The translations under genes were made by a program, and so were the position numbers. The notes under the pieces are model-generated. The model ran no database searches, was not told the origin of the DNA, and saw nothing but the letters and a program-made list of their open reading frames with translations. From Pontivivens sp032464575 (lineage in GTDB: Bacteria; Pseudomonadota; Alphaproteobacteria; Rhodobacterales; Rhodobacteraceae): a DNA stretch of 64,000 nt. The stretch covers positions 124,001 to 188,000 of the forward strand of contig JAWDKM010000007.1 of the NCBI GenBank assembly GCA_032464575.1, written 5' to 3'. Each line of letters starts with the position of its first letter. Position 1 is the first letter of the stretch. Shown here one piece after another: positions 53,481 through 61,999 of the stretch.

Positions 53481-54485
53481 ATGACCGACATCACCCAAGC
53501 GAAACCGGTGCGGCCGCGCTTCTCCCTCGACTGGAAGCTGCTAGGCCCGCTCGCGGCCCTCGTGCTGCTGCTCGTGATCGGGGCGTTCCTCAACGAGAAC
53601 TTCCTGTCGAGCGCGAACCTGCTGAACATCCTAACCCGCTCCGCCTTCATCGGGATCATCGCGATCGGCGCGACCTTCGTGATCTCGTCGGGCGGGATCG
53701 ACCTGAGCGTCGGCTCCATGGCGGCGTTCACGGCCGGGGTCATGATCCTCCTGATGAACTGGATGCTGGGCGTCACGGACGTGATCTGGCTGATCGTGCT
53801 GACCGGCATCGCCGCCGGAGCGCTGATCGGAACGGGAGCGGGGCTCCTGAACGGGCTTCTCATCACGCGCGGCGGGATCGAGGCGTTCATCGTGACGCTC
53901 GGCACGATGGGCATCTACCGCAGCCTTGTCACCTACCTCGCAGACGGCGGCACGCTGTCGCTCGACAGCGATGTGCGGGGGCTCTACCGGCCGGTCTACT
54001 ACGGCGACATCCTCGGCCTGCCGGTGCCGGTGATCCTGTTCGCACTGACCGCCATCGCGGGCTGGATCGTGCTCAACAACACCGCCTTCGGCCGCCACGT
54101 GCAGTCCGTCGGCGCGAACGAGGACGTGGCGCGCTACTCCGCCATCAACACCGACCGGGTGAAGGTCTTCGCCTACATGATCCAGGGCGCGTGCGTGGCG
54201 CTGGCCACCATCGTCTACGTCCCGCGCCTCGGCTCCGCCTCCGCCACGACCGGCGTGCTGTGGGAGCTGGAGGCGATCGCCGCCGTCATCATCGGCGGCA
54301 CGCTCCTGAAGGGGGGCTACGGGCGGATCGGCGGCACCGTGACCGGCGCGCTGATCCTCACCCTGATCGGCAACATCCTCAACCTGACCGACCTGATCTC
54401 CAACTACCTCAACGGGGCGGTGCAGGGCGTCATCATCATCGCGGCCGTGTTCCTGCAACGGGGCCTGAGCCGCAAACAGTCCTGA
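53481..54485 (+). CDS. Sugar ABC transporter permease (RbsC-like)
   Basis: A 334-residue membrane protein with 8-10 hydrophobic segments, including LLGPLAALVLLLVIGAFLNE, GIDLSVGSMAAFTAGVMILL and NTAFGRHVQSVGANEDVARY, the BPD_transp_2 loop that contacts the ATPase. It lies 11 nt after the ATPase gene. With the ribose-type binding protein downstream it forms an importer for a monosaccharide or polyol. Confidence 0.93.
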   Translation: MTDITQAKPVRPRFSLDWKLLGPLAALVLLLVIGAFLNENFLSSANLLNILTRSAFIGIIAIGATFVISSGGIDLSVGSMAAFTAGVMILLMNWMLGVTDVIWLIVLTGIAAGALIGTGAGLLNGLLITRGGIEAFIVTLGTMGIYRSLVTYLADGGTLSLDSDVRGLYRPVYYGDILGLPVPVILFALTAIAGWIVLNNTAFGRHVQSVGANEDVARYSAINTDRVKVFAYMIQGACVALATIVYVPRLGSASATTGVLWELEAIAAVIIGGTLLKGGYGRIGGTVTGALILTLIGNILNLTDLISNYLNGAVQGVIIIAAVFLQRGLSRKQS

Positions 54486-54511
54486 AAACGGGACATCCAA
54501 GGGAGGAAGAC

Positions 54512-55450
54512 ATGAAGCATCTGCTTTCAACACTCGCGGCCGTCGCACTCTGCGCCGGTGTCGCCCAGGCGGAGGACGTGACGATCGGCGTCTCGATCCC
54601 CGCCGCGACCCACGGCTGGGCGGGCGGCCTGAACTGGCACGCGCAGGAGGCCGAGCGCCGGCTCGAGGCCGCGCATGAGGGCCTCGACATCGTGATCGCT
54701 GCCGCGGGCTCCGCCACCGAGCAGGCCAACGCGCTGGAGGACATGGTTGCCGTCCAGCAGGTCGATGCCCTCGTCATCCTGCCCTTCGAGAGCGACCCGC
54801 TCACCGATCCGGTGCGCCAGGTGGCAGAGAGCGGCGCCTTCATCACCGTGGTCGACCGCGGCCTGACCGATCCGTCGATCCAGAACATCTATGTCGCGGG
54901 GGACAATGTCGGCTTCGGACGTTCCGCCGGTGAGTACATGGTGGACCGGCTCGAGAGCGGCGCACAGGTCGTCGCGATGCGCGGCATCCCCACGGTGATC
55001 GACGACCAGCGGATGCAGGGCTTTGAGGAGGCGATCGACGGCTCCGGCATCGAACTGCTCGCTGCCGAGCACGCCAACTGGTCCCGCGACGACGCCTTCG
55101 AAGTGATGCAGGACTACCTGACCCGCTTCCCCGAGATCGACGCGGTCTGGGCCGCCGATGACGACATGGCGCTCGGCGCGCTGGAGGCGATCCGCGAGGC
55201 CGGTCGCGAGGAGGAGATGTTCCTCGTCGGCGGTGGCGGTGCGGCGGCCGTGATCCGCGGCGTGGCCGAGGGCGACGCGACGATCCCGGCGACGGTGCTT
55301 TACCCGCCCTCGATGATCGCGACCGCGATCGACCTGACCGTCGCCCGCTTCCTGTCGAACGGACCGGTGGAGGGGACCTTCAACCTCGCCTCACCGCTGA
55401 TCACCGAAGCAAATGCCGAGGCATTCTACTACGAGGACTCCCCGTACTGA
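54512..55450 (+). CDS. Sugar ABC transporter periplasmic binding protein (RbsB-like)
   Basis: A 312-residue protein with signal peptide MKHLLSTLAAVALCAGVAQA, mature start EDVTIGVSIPAATHGWAGGL. Ribose-type two-lobe fold (Peripla_BP_4) with LEDMVAVQQVDALVILPFES, RGIPTVIDDQRMQGFEEAID and AVWAADDDMALGALEAIREA. GGGAGG precedes the ATG, 26 nt after the permease. Ligand not predictable; the isomerase and dehydrogenase that follow suggest a sugar or inositol-like polyol. Confidence 0.93.
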   Translation: MKHLLSTLAAVALCAGVAQAEDVTIGVSIPAATHGWAGGLNWHAQEAERRLEAAHEGLDIVIAAAGSATEQANALEDMVAVQQVDALVILPFESDPLTDPVRQVAESGAFITVVDRGLTDPSIQNIYVAGDNVGFGRSAGEYMVDRLESGAQVVAMRGIPTVIDDQRMQGFEEAIDGSGIELLAAEHANWSRDDAFEVMQDYLTRFPEIDAVWAADDDMALGALEAIREAGREEEMFLVGGGGAAAVIRGVAEGDATIPATVLYPPSMIATAIDLTVARFLSNGPVEGTFNLASPLITEANAEAFYYEDSPY

Positions 55451-55461
55451 GAAACAAGGGT

Positions 55462-55485
55462 AGCGCCCGACCCTAGGCGGGCGCT
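55462..55485 (+). terminator. Hairpin after the sugar-binding protein gene
   Basis: AGCGCCCG (55462-55469) pairs with CGGGCGCT (55478-55485). There is no U-tract. Further GC-rich complementary stretches follow (about 55562-55605). The 189-nt gap may lower expression of the distal enzymes relative to the binding protein. Confidence 0.5.
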
Positions 55486-55639
55486 GCTCGACGTCGCCTC
55501 ATCGCATCTGCTTCGCCAAGTTCGCGCGGCAGCTGCCAGTCGAGACGTCACAAAAGCGCCCTCCCTTGGGGAGGGGCGGGCGCTGCCCGGCCTCTCAGCC
55601 GGGCGGGCCTTCAGATCCAAGCCGAGGCGGGAGACATTC

Positions 55640-56701
55640 ATGACCAGATCCATCAAGGGCCCCGGCCTCTTCCTCGCCCAGTTCGCCGGTGATGACGCCC
55701 CGTTCGACAGCCTGGAGGCCATCACCCGCTGGGCGGCCGGCCTCCGCTACAAGGGCGTCCAGATCCCGACCTTCGATGCGCGGCTCTTCGACCTCGACCG
55801 CGCCGCCGACAGCCAGACCTATTGCGACGAGGTGAAGGGCATCTGCGCCGATGCGGGTGTGAAGATCACGGAGCTTGCCACCCACCTGCAGGGCCAGCTC
55901 GTCGCCGTTCACCCCGCCTACGACCTCGCATTCGACGCCTTCGCGCCCGAGGCCGTGCACGGCAATCCGGCCGCCCGACAGGCGTGGGCCGTCGACCAGA
56001 TGAAGAAGGCGGCGAAGGCATCGCGCAACCTCGGCCTCGACGTCTCTGTCAGCTTCACCGGCTCGCTTGCCTTCCCTTTCCTCTACCCCTGGCCGCAGCG
56101 ACCCGCGGGGCTGGTGGAGGACGCCTTCGCCGAGCTTGCCCGCCGCTGGCGCCCGATCCTCGACGTCTATGAGGAGCACGGCGTCGACGTCGCCTACGAG
56201 ATTCACCCGGGCGAGGACGTGTTCGACGGCGCGACCTGGGAGCTGTTCCTCGACGCAGTGGGCGAGCATCCCCGCGCCGCGATCAACTACGACCCGAGCC
56301 ACTTCCTGCTGCAACAGCTCGACTACATCGCCTTCATCGACCTCTACCACGAGCGCATCCGCGCCTTTCATGTGAAGGATGCGGAGTTCAACCCGACCGG
56401 CCGACAAGGCGTCTACTCCGGCTATGCCGGCTGGACCGAGCGCGCCGGGCGCTTCCGCTCGCTGGGCGACGGGCAGGTCGATTTCGGCGGCATCTTCTCG
56501 AAGCTCGCGCAATATGGCTACGATAGCTGGGCCGTGCTCGAATGGGAGTGCTGTCTGAAATCGCCGGAGCAGGGGGCGGCCGAGGGTGCGCCCTTCATCG
56601 CGCGCCATATCATTGAGCGGACGGACAAGGCGTTCGACGACTTCGCGGGCGCCGCAACCGACCCTGAAAGGAACCGTGCCATGCTGGGACTGAACCGATG
56701 A
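55640..56701 (+). CDS. Sugar phosphate isomerase/epimerase family protein (TIM barrel)
   Basis: A 353-residue xylose-isomerase-like TIM-barrel protein (AP_endonuc_2). Putative metal ligands lie in EIHPGEDVFDGATWELFLDA, NYDPSHFLLQQLDYIAFIDL, RIRAFHVKDAEFNPTG and WAVLEWECCLKSP. Such enzymes isomerise or epimerise sugars and inositols. GGGAG precedes the ATG. Its end overlaps the dehydrogenase start by 4 nt (ATGA), so the two likely catalyse successive steps. Confidence 0.9.
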   Translation: MTRSIKGPGLFLAQFAGDDAPFDSLEAITRWAAGLRYKGVQIPTFDARLFDLDRAADSQTYCDEVKGICADAGVKITELATHLQGQLVAVHPAYDLAFDAFAPEAVHGNPAARQAWAVDQMKKAAKASRNLGLDVSVSFTGSLAFPFLYPWPQRPAGLVEDAFAELARRWRPILDVYEEHGVDVAYEIHPGEDVFDGATWELFLDAVGEHPRAAINYDPSHFLLQQLDYIAFIDLYHERIRAFHVKDAEFNPTGRQGVYSGYAGWTERAGRFRSLGDGQVDFGGIFSKLAQYGYDSWAVLEWECCLKSPEQGAAEGAPFIARHIIERTDKAFDDFAGAATDPERNRAMLGLNR

Positions 56702-57810
56702 CCGCGCCGCTCAAGCTCGGCATGGTCGGTGGCGGCATCGGCGGAAACATCGGGGCGGTGCATCGCATCGCGGCGCGCCTCGATGGGCGGTGGGTGCTGG
56801 TGGCCGGGGCGTTCTCCTCCCGAGACGACGTGGCCCACGCATCCGCCGCCCGATTGAACGTGGCGCCGGAGCGCAGCTATGCCGATTTCCGCGAGATGGC
56901 GAGGGCCGAGGCGGCGCGCGAAGACGGGATCGACGCGGTCTCTATCGTCACGCCCAACCACATGCACGCGCCGGTCGCGACCGCCTTCCTCGAAGCGGGG
57001 ATCCCGGTGATCTGCGACAAGCCGCTGACCGCCCAGCTCGACGAGGCCGAAGCACTGGCCGAGGTCGTGCGCCGCACCGGCACGCCCTTCGTGCTGACCC
57101 ACAACTACACCGGCTATCCACTGATCCGCGAGGCGCGTCAGATGGTGGCGCGCGGTGAGCTCGGCGCGATCCGCGTGGTGCAGGCGGAGTACGCGCAGGA
57201 CTGGCTCGCGAAGCCGATCGAGCAGGAGGGGCAGAAGCAGGCCGCTTGGCGCACCGACCCCGCCCGCTCCGGCGCCGGGGGGGCGATCGGGGATATCGGC
57301 ACGCACGCCTTCAACCTGCTGAGTTTCGTGACCGGCCTGAGGGCCGAAGAGCTGAGCGCCCAGCTCACCAGCTTCGTCCCCGGCCGCCGCCTCGACGACG
57401 ACGCGCAGATGATGCTGCGCTTCGACGGCGGCGCGCGCGGGATGCTGTGGGCGAGCCAGGTGGCTCCGGGGCATGAGAACGGCCTCGCCCTCCGGATCTA
57501 TGGCGAGAAGGCGGGGCTCGAATGGCGGCAGGAGGATCCGAACCGCCTGCGCTTCTCCCGCCTCGGCGAGGCGCCGCAATGGCTGACCCGCGCGGGGCAT
57601 GGCACCGGGGCCGGCGGCACGCGCGTGCCCTCCGGCCATCCGGAAGGTTATCTGGAGGCCTTTGCCACCCTTTACACCGAAGCGGCCGATCTGATCGGCG
57701 GCGGCGATGCAGACCTTCTTCCGGGCATCGAGGACGGCCTCGACGGCATGCGTTTTATCGCGGCCTGCGTCGCCTCGTCGCGGGCGAACGGAGCCTGGAC
57801 GCCACTCTGA
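56698..57810 (+). CDS. Gfo/Idh/MocA family oxidoreductase
   Basis: A 370-residue NAD(P)-dependent dehydrogenase. The Rossmann start is LGMVGGGIGGNIGAVHRIAA, the catalytic CDKPLT follows VTPNHMHAPVATAFLEAGIP, and the C-terminal substrate domain has GGAIGDIGTHAFNLLSFVTG. These enzymes oxidise sugars or inositol. It is the last gene of the LacI-regulated operon (uptake, isomerisation, oxidation). Confidence 0.94.
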   Translation: MTAPLKLGMVGGGIGGNIGAVHRIAARLDGRWVLVAGAFSSRDDVAHASAARLNVAPERSYADFREMARAEAAREDGIDAVSIVTPNHMHAPVATAFLEAGIPVICDKPLTAQLDEAEALAEVVRRTGTPFVLTHNYTGYPLIREARQMVARGELGAIRVVQAEYAQDWLAKPIEQEGQKQAAWRTDPARSGAGGAIGDIGTHAFNLLSFVTGLRAEELSAQLTSFVPGRRLDDDAQMMLRFDGGARGMLWASQVAPGHENGLALRIYGEKAGLEWRQEDPNRLRFSRLGEAPQWLTRAGHGTGAGGTRVPSGHPEGYLEAFATLYTEAADLIGGGDADLLPGIEDGLDGMRFIAACVASSRANGAWTPL

Positions 57811-58123
57811 ACCGTCCAGGCCCGGGACTTTTGACGGACTGTTCACGCCCCCCTCACGGCGCGCCAACGGCGAATCCTTAAAAGGAACGCACGACGACGG
57901 CACGAGCCGGGCGGGGGCATTCGGCGGATCGCATCCGCTCTTCTCCCACAGCTGCAACGCACCCAGGACGGAGGATCCCGACCGAAATCGACGACGCGCG
58001 CGCCCCGGCGCGCACGGCCGTCCGGATGCCACGTTCCGATCGTCGCAGGATGAAGACCGAAGACGCACGACACTGCCCGCCCCAGGCGGTCCCCCCAAGC
58101 AGAACTGAGTAGAGGTCCCACCC
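57811..58123. other. 313-nt leader of the haloperoxidase gene
   Basis: No gene that I can support. It must carry the end of the sugar operon and the promoter of the haloperoxidase gene. I recognise no clear terminator, operator or riboswitch. The ribosome-binding site before the haloperoxidase ATG is AGAGG. Confidence 0.5.
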
Positions 58124-60301
58124 ATGTCTTACGATTTCGATATGAACGGTTTCGGCGACGCACCCGATCCCCGCGGCGCTGCCAAGGATGTCGCCGACCG
58201 ACGGCCACGTCATGGCGCGCGCAACAACGGGGAGAAGACCCAGCCCGGTCCGCGCCCGACTAGCTTCCACAAGGGTCTGCCGCACTGCGTGAACGGCCTG
58301 CCCGACGAGCATGCATTCAAGACGTTCCTGCGCGCATTGACCGGGTTCGACTATGCGCCGAACGTGAATGCCGAGTTCAACGTGCCCCTCGGCCCAGAGA
58401 ATGCAGACGGCGCCTGGCGCGATGGTGCGGTCCACCGCCCTGCGGCGAAGGCCGTCGACGTCTTCTTCAGCGAGACCGCACCGGGCACGCCGCCCAGCGT
58501 GCGCAACTGGGAAAGCCCGCTCGCCGGTCTGCAGGGCGTGCTCCAGGGTCCGCAGCCGATGGAGATCGCCCAGGCCCCGGCCCCGCGCCTCGGCGGCAGC
58601 GAGCTGACCGCCGAGATGGCGGAGGTCTACGCCATGGCCCTGCTGCGCGACGTCAGCTTCGAGGAGATGAAGGACCCCGCCACCCCAGCCGCCGCCGGCA
58701 TCACGGTGGGTGAGATCGTCGCCGAGCTCGGCGCGCTGCCGTGGTTCGACCTCGGCGCCGACGTGGTGGACGAGGGCACGCTGCACGAGTACCGCCGCCG
58801 CAACGCCCGCCTGCGCGATCCTGAAGCGCCGAGCACGCCGACCAACCCGGTGCTCGACACCCTGAACCTGTTCCGCGGATCCGGGCCGGGCGCGAAGGAG
58901 GGCCCGCAGATCTCCCAGTTCATGCTGATCGGCAATGTCGGACGCGGCAATCCGGCGGACCGCGCGCCTAGCCCCGACGGCACGCCCGTCGCCGACAGCC
59001 CGGCGGACGGCTTCATCAACTTCGGTGTCCAGCGCATCGATCAGCGGGTGAACGTGCACCTCGAAGGTCGCGACCACATGACCGACTGGCCGCTTTGGCT
59101 GGACGTGCAGAACGGCGCGGATGTCCGCGGGACCGATGCGTACATGAATGACGGATCGGGCGCGATCCTGCCGCGCTTCATGGGTACGCCGCGCGACCTC
59201 GCGACCTACGTCCACTTCGACCAGCTCTATCAGGCGTATTTCAACGCCTGCCTGCTGATGCTGGAGAGCGGCGTGCCCTTCGACTTCGGCTTCCCGTCCG
59301 GGTCTGAGCACGCCACGCGGGGGTCCTTCGCGACATGGGGCGGACCGCATGTGCTGTCGCTCGTCACGGAAGTCGCCACCCGGGGTTTGAAGGCCGTGCG
59401 CTTCCAGAAGTTCCAGGAGCATCTGCGCGGCCGCCCCGAACAGCTCGCCGCCATGATCACCCTTGCGGCGAACGGCAAGGCGGACCTGCTCGGCACCTCC
59501 CGGATGGGCTTCGAGACCATGGTGGCGGAGCTGGAGCACAAGGCGCCCAAGATCATGAAGGCGATCGCCACCCACAACGGCGCGCAAAACGCGGCCCGCT
59601 CCGACGACGCGTCGATCTTTCCACGCGTGGGCAACACCGCGTCCTACACCCTGCCGGAGATCGACGAGCACAGGAACTACCTGCTGCCCATGGCCTTCCC
59701 CGAGGGCTCGCCGATGCACGCGGCCTACGGCGCGGGCCACGCAACGGTCGCGGGCGCCTGCGTGACGGTGCTCAAGGCGTTCTTCGAGATGTCCGACGGT
59801 GCACCGGGCGCCACGGGCACCGGCCGGCCGCTCACGCTGGAACGCGCCAAGACCGACGAGACGTTGTGGTCGCGCCAGTCGCTGAGCGGCATGGGCCTCG
59901 ATCACGTCTATGTCGCGAACGACGCCGACCAGCGCCTGTCCCTCAAGCCGTCGGACCACTTCACTCCGGCCGACCTGACTGTCGAGGGGGAGCTCAACAA
60001 GCTCGCGGCGAACGTATCGATCGGGCGAAACTTCGCGGGCGTCCACTTCTACACCGACTACTACGACAGCCTGCGGCTCGGCGAACGGATCGCCATCGGC
60101 ATCATGCAGGAACAGCTCGCGACCTATCGCGACGGCATCACGATGCGGATGACGAGCTTCGACGGTGACCGCATCATCCTGGTCGGCGACGGACAGGGCG
60201 ATGCGGAGATCCACGTGCGCCCGTTCGGTCAGCGCCACTGGATCGTGGTGTCCGACCCCTGGTGGAACCGCCATTCGGGCGGCGAGTTCGGAGTGGCGTG
60301 A
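58124..60301 (+). CDS. Vanadium-dependent haloperoxidase (algal bromoperoxidase type)
   Basis: A 725-residue enzyme of the VHPO/PAP2 superfamily, oxidising halide with H2O2 to hypohalous acid. The vanadate-site residues can be placed: Lys429 and Arg437 (RFQKFQEHLRGRPE), His532 as acid-base residue (EGSPMHAAYGAGHATVAG), Gly538 and His539 (the vanadium ligand in AGH), Arg635 and His641 (GRNFAGVHFYTDYYDSLRLG). Spacings match the Ascophyllum/Corallina enzymes. Where those have SGH this protein has Ala537. No signal peptide is evident. It overlaps the next gene by one base. Confidence 0.9.
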   Translation: MSYDFDMNGFGDAPDPRGAAKDVADRRPRHGARNNGEKTQPGPRPTSFHKGLPHCVNGLPDEHAFKTFLRALTGFDYAPNVNAEFNVPLGPENADGAWRDGAVHRPAAKAVDVFFSETAPGTPPSVRNWESPLAGLQGVLQGPQPMEIAQAPAPRLGGSELTAEMAEVYAMALLRDVSFEEMKDPATPAAAGITVGEIVAELGALPWFDLGADVVDEGTLHEYRRRNARLRDPEAPSTPTNPVLDTLNLFRGSGPGAKEGPQISQFMLIGNVGRGNPADRAPSPDGTPVADSPADGFINFGVQRIDQRVNVHLEGRDHMTDWPLWLDVQNGADVRGTDAYMNDGSGAILPRFMGTPRDLATYVHFDQLYQAYFNACLLMLESGVPFDFGFPSGSEHATRGSFATWGGPHVLSLVTEVATRGLKAVRFQKFQEHLRGRPEQLAAMITLAANGKADLLGTSRMGFETMVAELEHKAPKIMKAIATHNGAQNAARSDDASIFPRVGNTASYTLPEIDEHRNYLLPMAFPEGSPMHAAYGAGHATVAGACVTVLKAFFEMSDGAPGATGTGRPLTLERAKTDETLWSRQSLSGMGLDHVYVANDADQRLSLKPSDHFTPADLTVEGELNKLAANVSIGRNFAGVHFYTDYYDSLRLGERIAIGIMQEQLATYRDGITMRMTSFDGDRIILVGDGQGDAEIHVRPFGQRHWIVVSDPWWNRHSGGEFGVA

Positions 60302-60630
60302 TGGCGACCTACAGCGTTTCGGCCGAAGCCCTGCCGAGTGTCGCCCGGCGCATGGCGGAGAACCCCGCCATCGCACAGGAGGAACCGGAAAAGATCGCGC
60401 GGGAGCTGGGGATCACACAACCGATCCCCAACACCTTCATCTACCGCGTCGTGGTGATCGCGCTGAGTGCGGTGACGGTGCTGGCCCTCGGGTGCACCGT
60501 GCTGCTGGCTCTGACGGAGCCATCCAACGCGAATGGCACGCGGGAGATGTTCCTTCAGCCGATCACGTTCCTCGGCTCCACCGCACTGGGCGCTTTGGCG
60601 GGGTTGCTGTCCCCCGGCCCCAACAGCTAG
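60301..60630 (+). CDS. Small membrane protein coupled to the haloperoxidase
   Basis: A 109-residue protein. The N-terminal 60 residues are soluble and charged (ARRMAENPAIAQEEPEKIAR), followed by one clear membrane segment (FIYRVVVIALSAVTVLALGC plus TVLLAL) and a second weaker one (ITFLGSTALGALAGLLSPG). The ATG overlaps the haloperoxidase stop (TGATG), so the two are made together. I do not recognise a family. It could anchor the enzyme or be an accessory factor. Confidence 0.75.
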   Translation: MATYSVSAEALPSVARRMAENPAIAQEEPEKIARELGITQPIPNTFIYRVVVIALSAVTVLALGCTVLLALTEPSNANGTREMFLQPITFLGSTALGALAGLLSPGPNS

Positions 60631-60643
60631 CGCCCACACTTGG

Positions 60644-60678
60644 CGCGCGGTCGTCCCCTGCGACCGCGCGTCCTTTTC
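60644..60678 (+). terminator. Intrinsic terminator of the haloperoxidase operon
   Basis: CGCGCGGTCG (60644-60653) and CGACCGCGCG (60661-60670) form a perfect 10-bp stem with a 7-nt loop, followed by TCCTTTTC. It lies 13 nt after the stop of the small membrane protein gene. Confidence 0.85.
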
Positions 60679-60726
60679 GATGACGCCACGTCCCTCACCA
60701 ACACGATTTGCGGACATGAAAGCGGG

Positions 60727-61857
60727 TCAGCCCGCACGCGCCAGGATCCCTTCGAGCGCCCGCTGCGATAACGCCACCGGATTACCTTTCATAGAGGATG
60801 CCCCGAGCGAGGCTTCGGCCACATCGGCATGATCCGCCGCCTCGAGCCCCATCGCCCCGAGCCGCGGCAGCCCCTGGGCGTCGATCCACGCTTCGAGCGT
60901 CTCGAAGGCGTCGCCCTCGGCGCCCCCCAGCACCTCGGCCACGATCCGGCGGATCGCGGCAAAACGCGTCTCATCGCCGCCCGCCTCCGCATTCGCCGCC
61001 AGCACCGCGGGCAGCAGCCGCCCGCAGATCGCCCCGTGCGCCGCACCCGTCCGCCCGCCGATCACCCCGGCAAAGCCATGGACCGCGCCGAGCCCGGCAT
61101 TCGCGAGGGCCAACCCGCCCGAAAGGCTGGTGAAGGCCAGCGCATCGCGCGCAGCCGCATCCTCCCGTTCCATAAGCATGACGAGCGCCCGCAATCCCGA
61201 CCCGATCGCATCCCGGCAAATCGCATCAGTCAGCGGATTGGCCTTGGAGGACAGCCAGGGCTCGATCACCTGCGTCACCGCATCGAGGCCGGATGCGAGG
61301 GTGACCTCGCGCGGGCATCCGTCGGTCAGCACCGGATCGACCAGGGCCAGATCCGGGAGCATCCGCGCGTCGCGCAGGCTGACCTTGCGCCCGTGATCCG
61401 GCAGCCCGATCACGGCATTCTTCGTCGCCTCCGCCCCCGTTCCGGCCGTGCTCGGCAACGCAACGAACGGCATGGGATCGGCGGTCAACGGCGCCCCTCG
61501 GCCCACGACTTCCAGATGATCGAGCGGGGATGTCGGCGACGGCGCGAGCGCGGCCACCGCCTTGCTCAGATCGATCGTGGAGCCGCCCCCGACCGCCACG
61601 ACGACCTCGACACCCGCCTCCCGCGCGATGGCGGTCGCGGCCTCCACCGCTGCAAGGTCCGGCTCGCCGCGGCCACGTACGGTCGTGACGGCACGGCCCG
61701 ACGCCGCAAGATCGCGCTCCAGCGCGTCGGCGAAGGCGACCGAGCCGCGTACGAGCAGGACGCGGTCGCCGAACGCGGCCACATCCTTCGCGGCACCGTC
61801 CGCCACACCGCGGCCAAAGCGGATCCGTCCGGGTGCGACGAAGTCGAACGGCGTCAT
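60727..61857 (-). CDS. Iron-containing alcohol dehydrogenase family protein
   Basis: A 376-residue group III dehydrogenase. The nucleotide loop is VVVAVGGGSTIDLSKAVAAL, LPSTAGTGAEATKNAVI follows, and His ligands are in GAVHGFAGVIGG and TGAAHGAICG. In the first metal motif the usual DAxxHxxE reads GLDAVTQVIEPW, so one His is Gln, as I recall from a subgroup of the family. It is a likely alcohol or aldehyde oxidoreductase of unknown substrate. It converges with the haloperoxidase operon and follows the glycerol-type transporter genes on the same strand, so a polyol or glycerol-derived substrate is possible. Confidence 0.9.
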   Translation of the reverse strand: MTPFDFVAPGRIRFGRGVADGAAKDVAAFGDRVLLVRGSVAFADALERDLAASGRAVTTVRGRGEPDLAAVEAATAIAREAGVEVVVAVGGGSTIDLSKAVAALAPSPTSPLDHLEVVGRGAPLTADPMPFVALPSTAGTGAEATKNAVIGLPDHGRKVSLRDARMLPDLALVDPVLTDGCPREVTLASGLDAVTQVIEPWLSSKANPLTDAICRDAIGSGLRALVMLMEREDAAARDALAFTSLSGGLALANAGLGAVHGFAGVIGGRTGAAHGAICGRLLPAVLAANAEAGGDETRFAAIRRIVAEVLGGAEGDAFETLEAWIDAQGLPRLGAMGLEAADHADVAEASLGASSMKGNPVALSQRALEGILARAG

Positions 61858-61963
61858 GGCGGGCCTCCGGCTATGGAATTGGAGAGGGTGCTCCCTCGGT
61901 CCCGCTTCTCATCGTGAGGCCGCGGACCTGCGGGCAGCACCGATGCGACTTGTGGACATGAAA

Positions 61964-61990
61964 GGCCGGGGCCCCGGAAGGGCCCCGGCC
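61964..61990 (-). terminator. Terminator after the glycerol-type binding protein gene
   Basis: GGCCGGGGCC (61964-61973) and GGCCCCGGCC (61981-61990) form a perfect 10-bp stem with a 7-nt loop, followed on the minus strand by TTTC. It lies 9 nt beyond the stop of the minus-strand gene ending at 62000. Confidence 0.8.
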
Positions 61991-61999
61991 GAGGTGGCA

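Noticed and set aside
57878..60376. Very long open frame on the minus strand over the haloperoxidase gene
   Set aside because: It is antisense to a gene with clear catalytic motifs, is Arg/His-rich without family features, and results from the high GC content.
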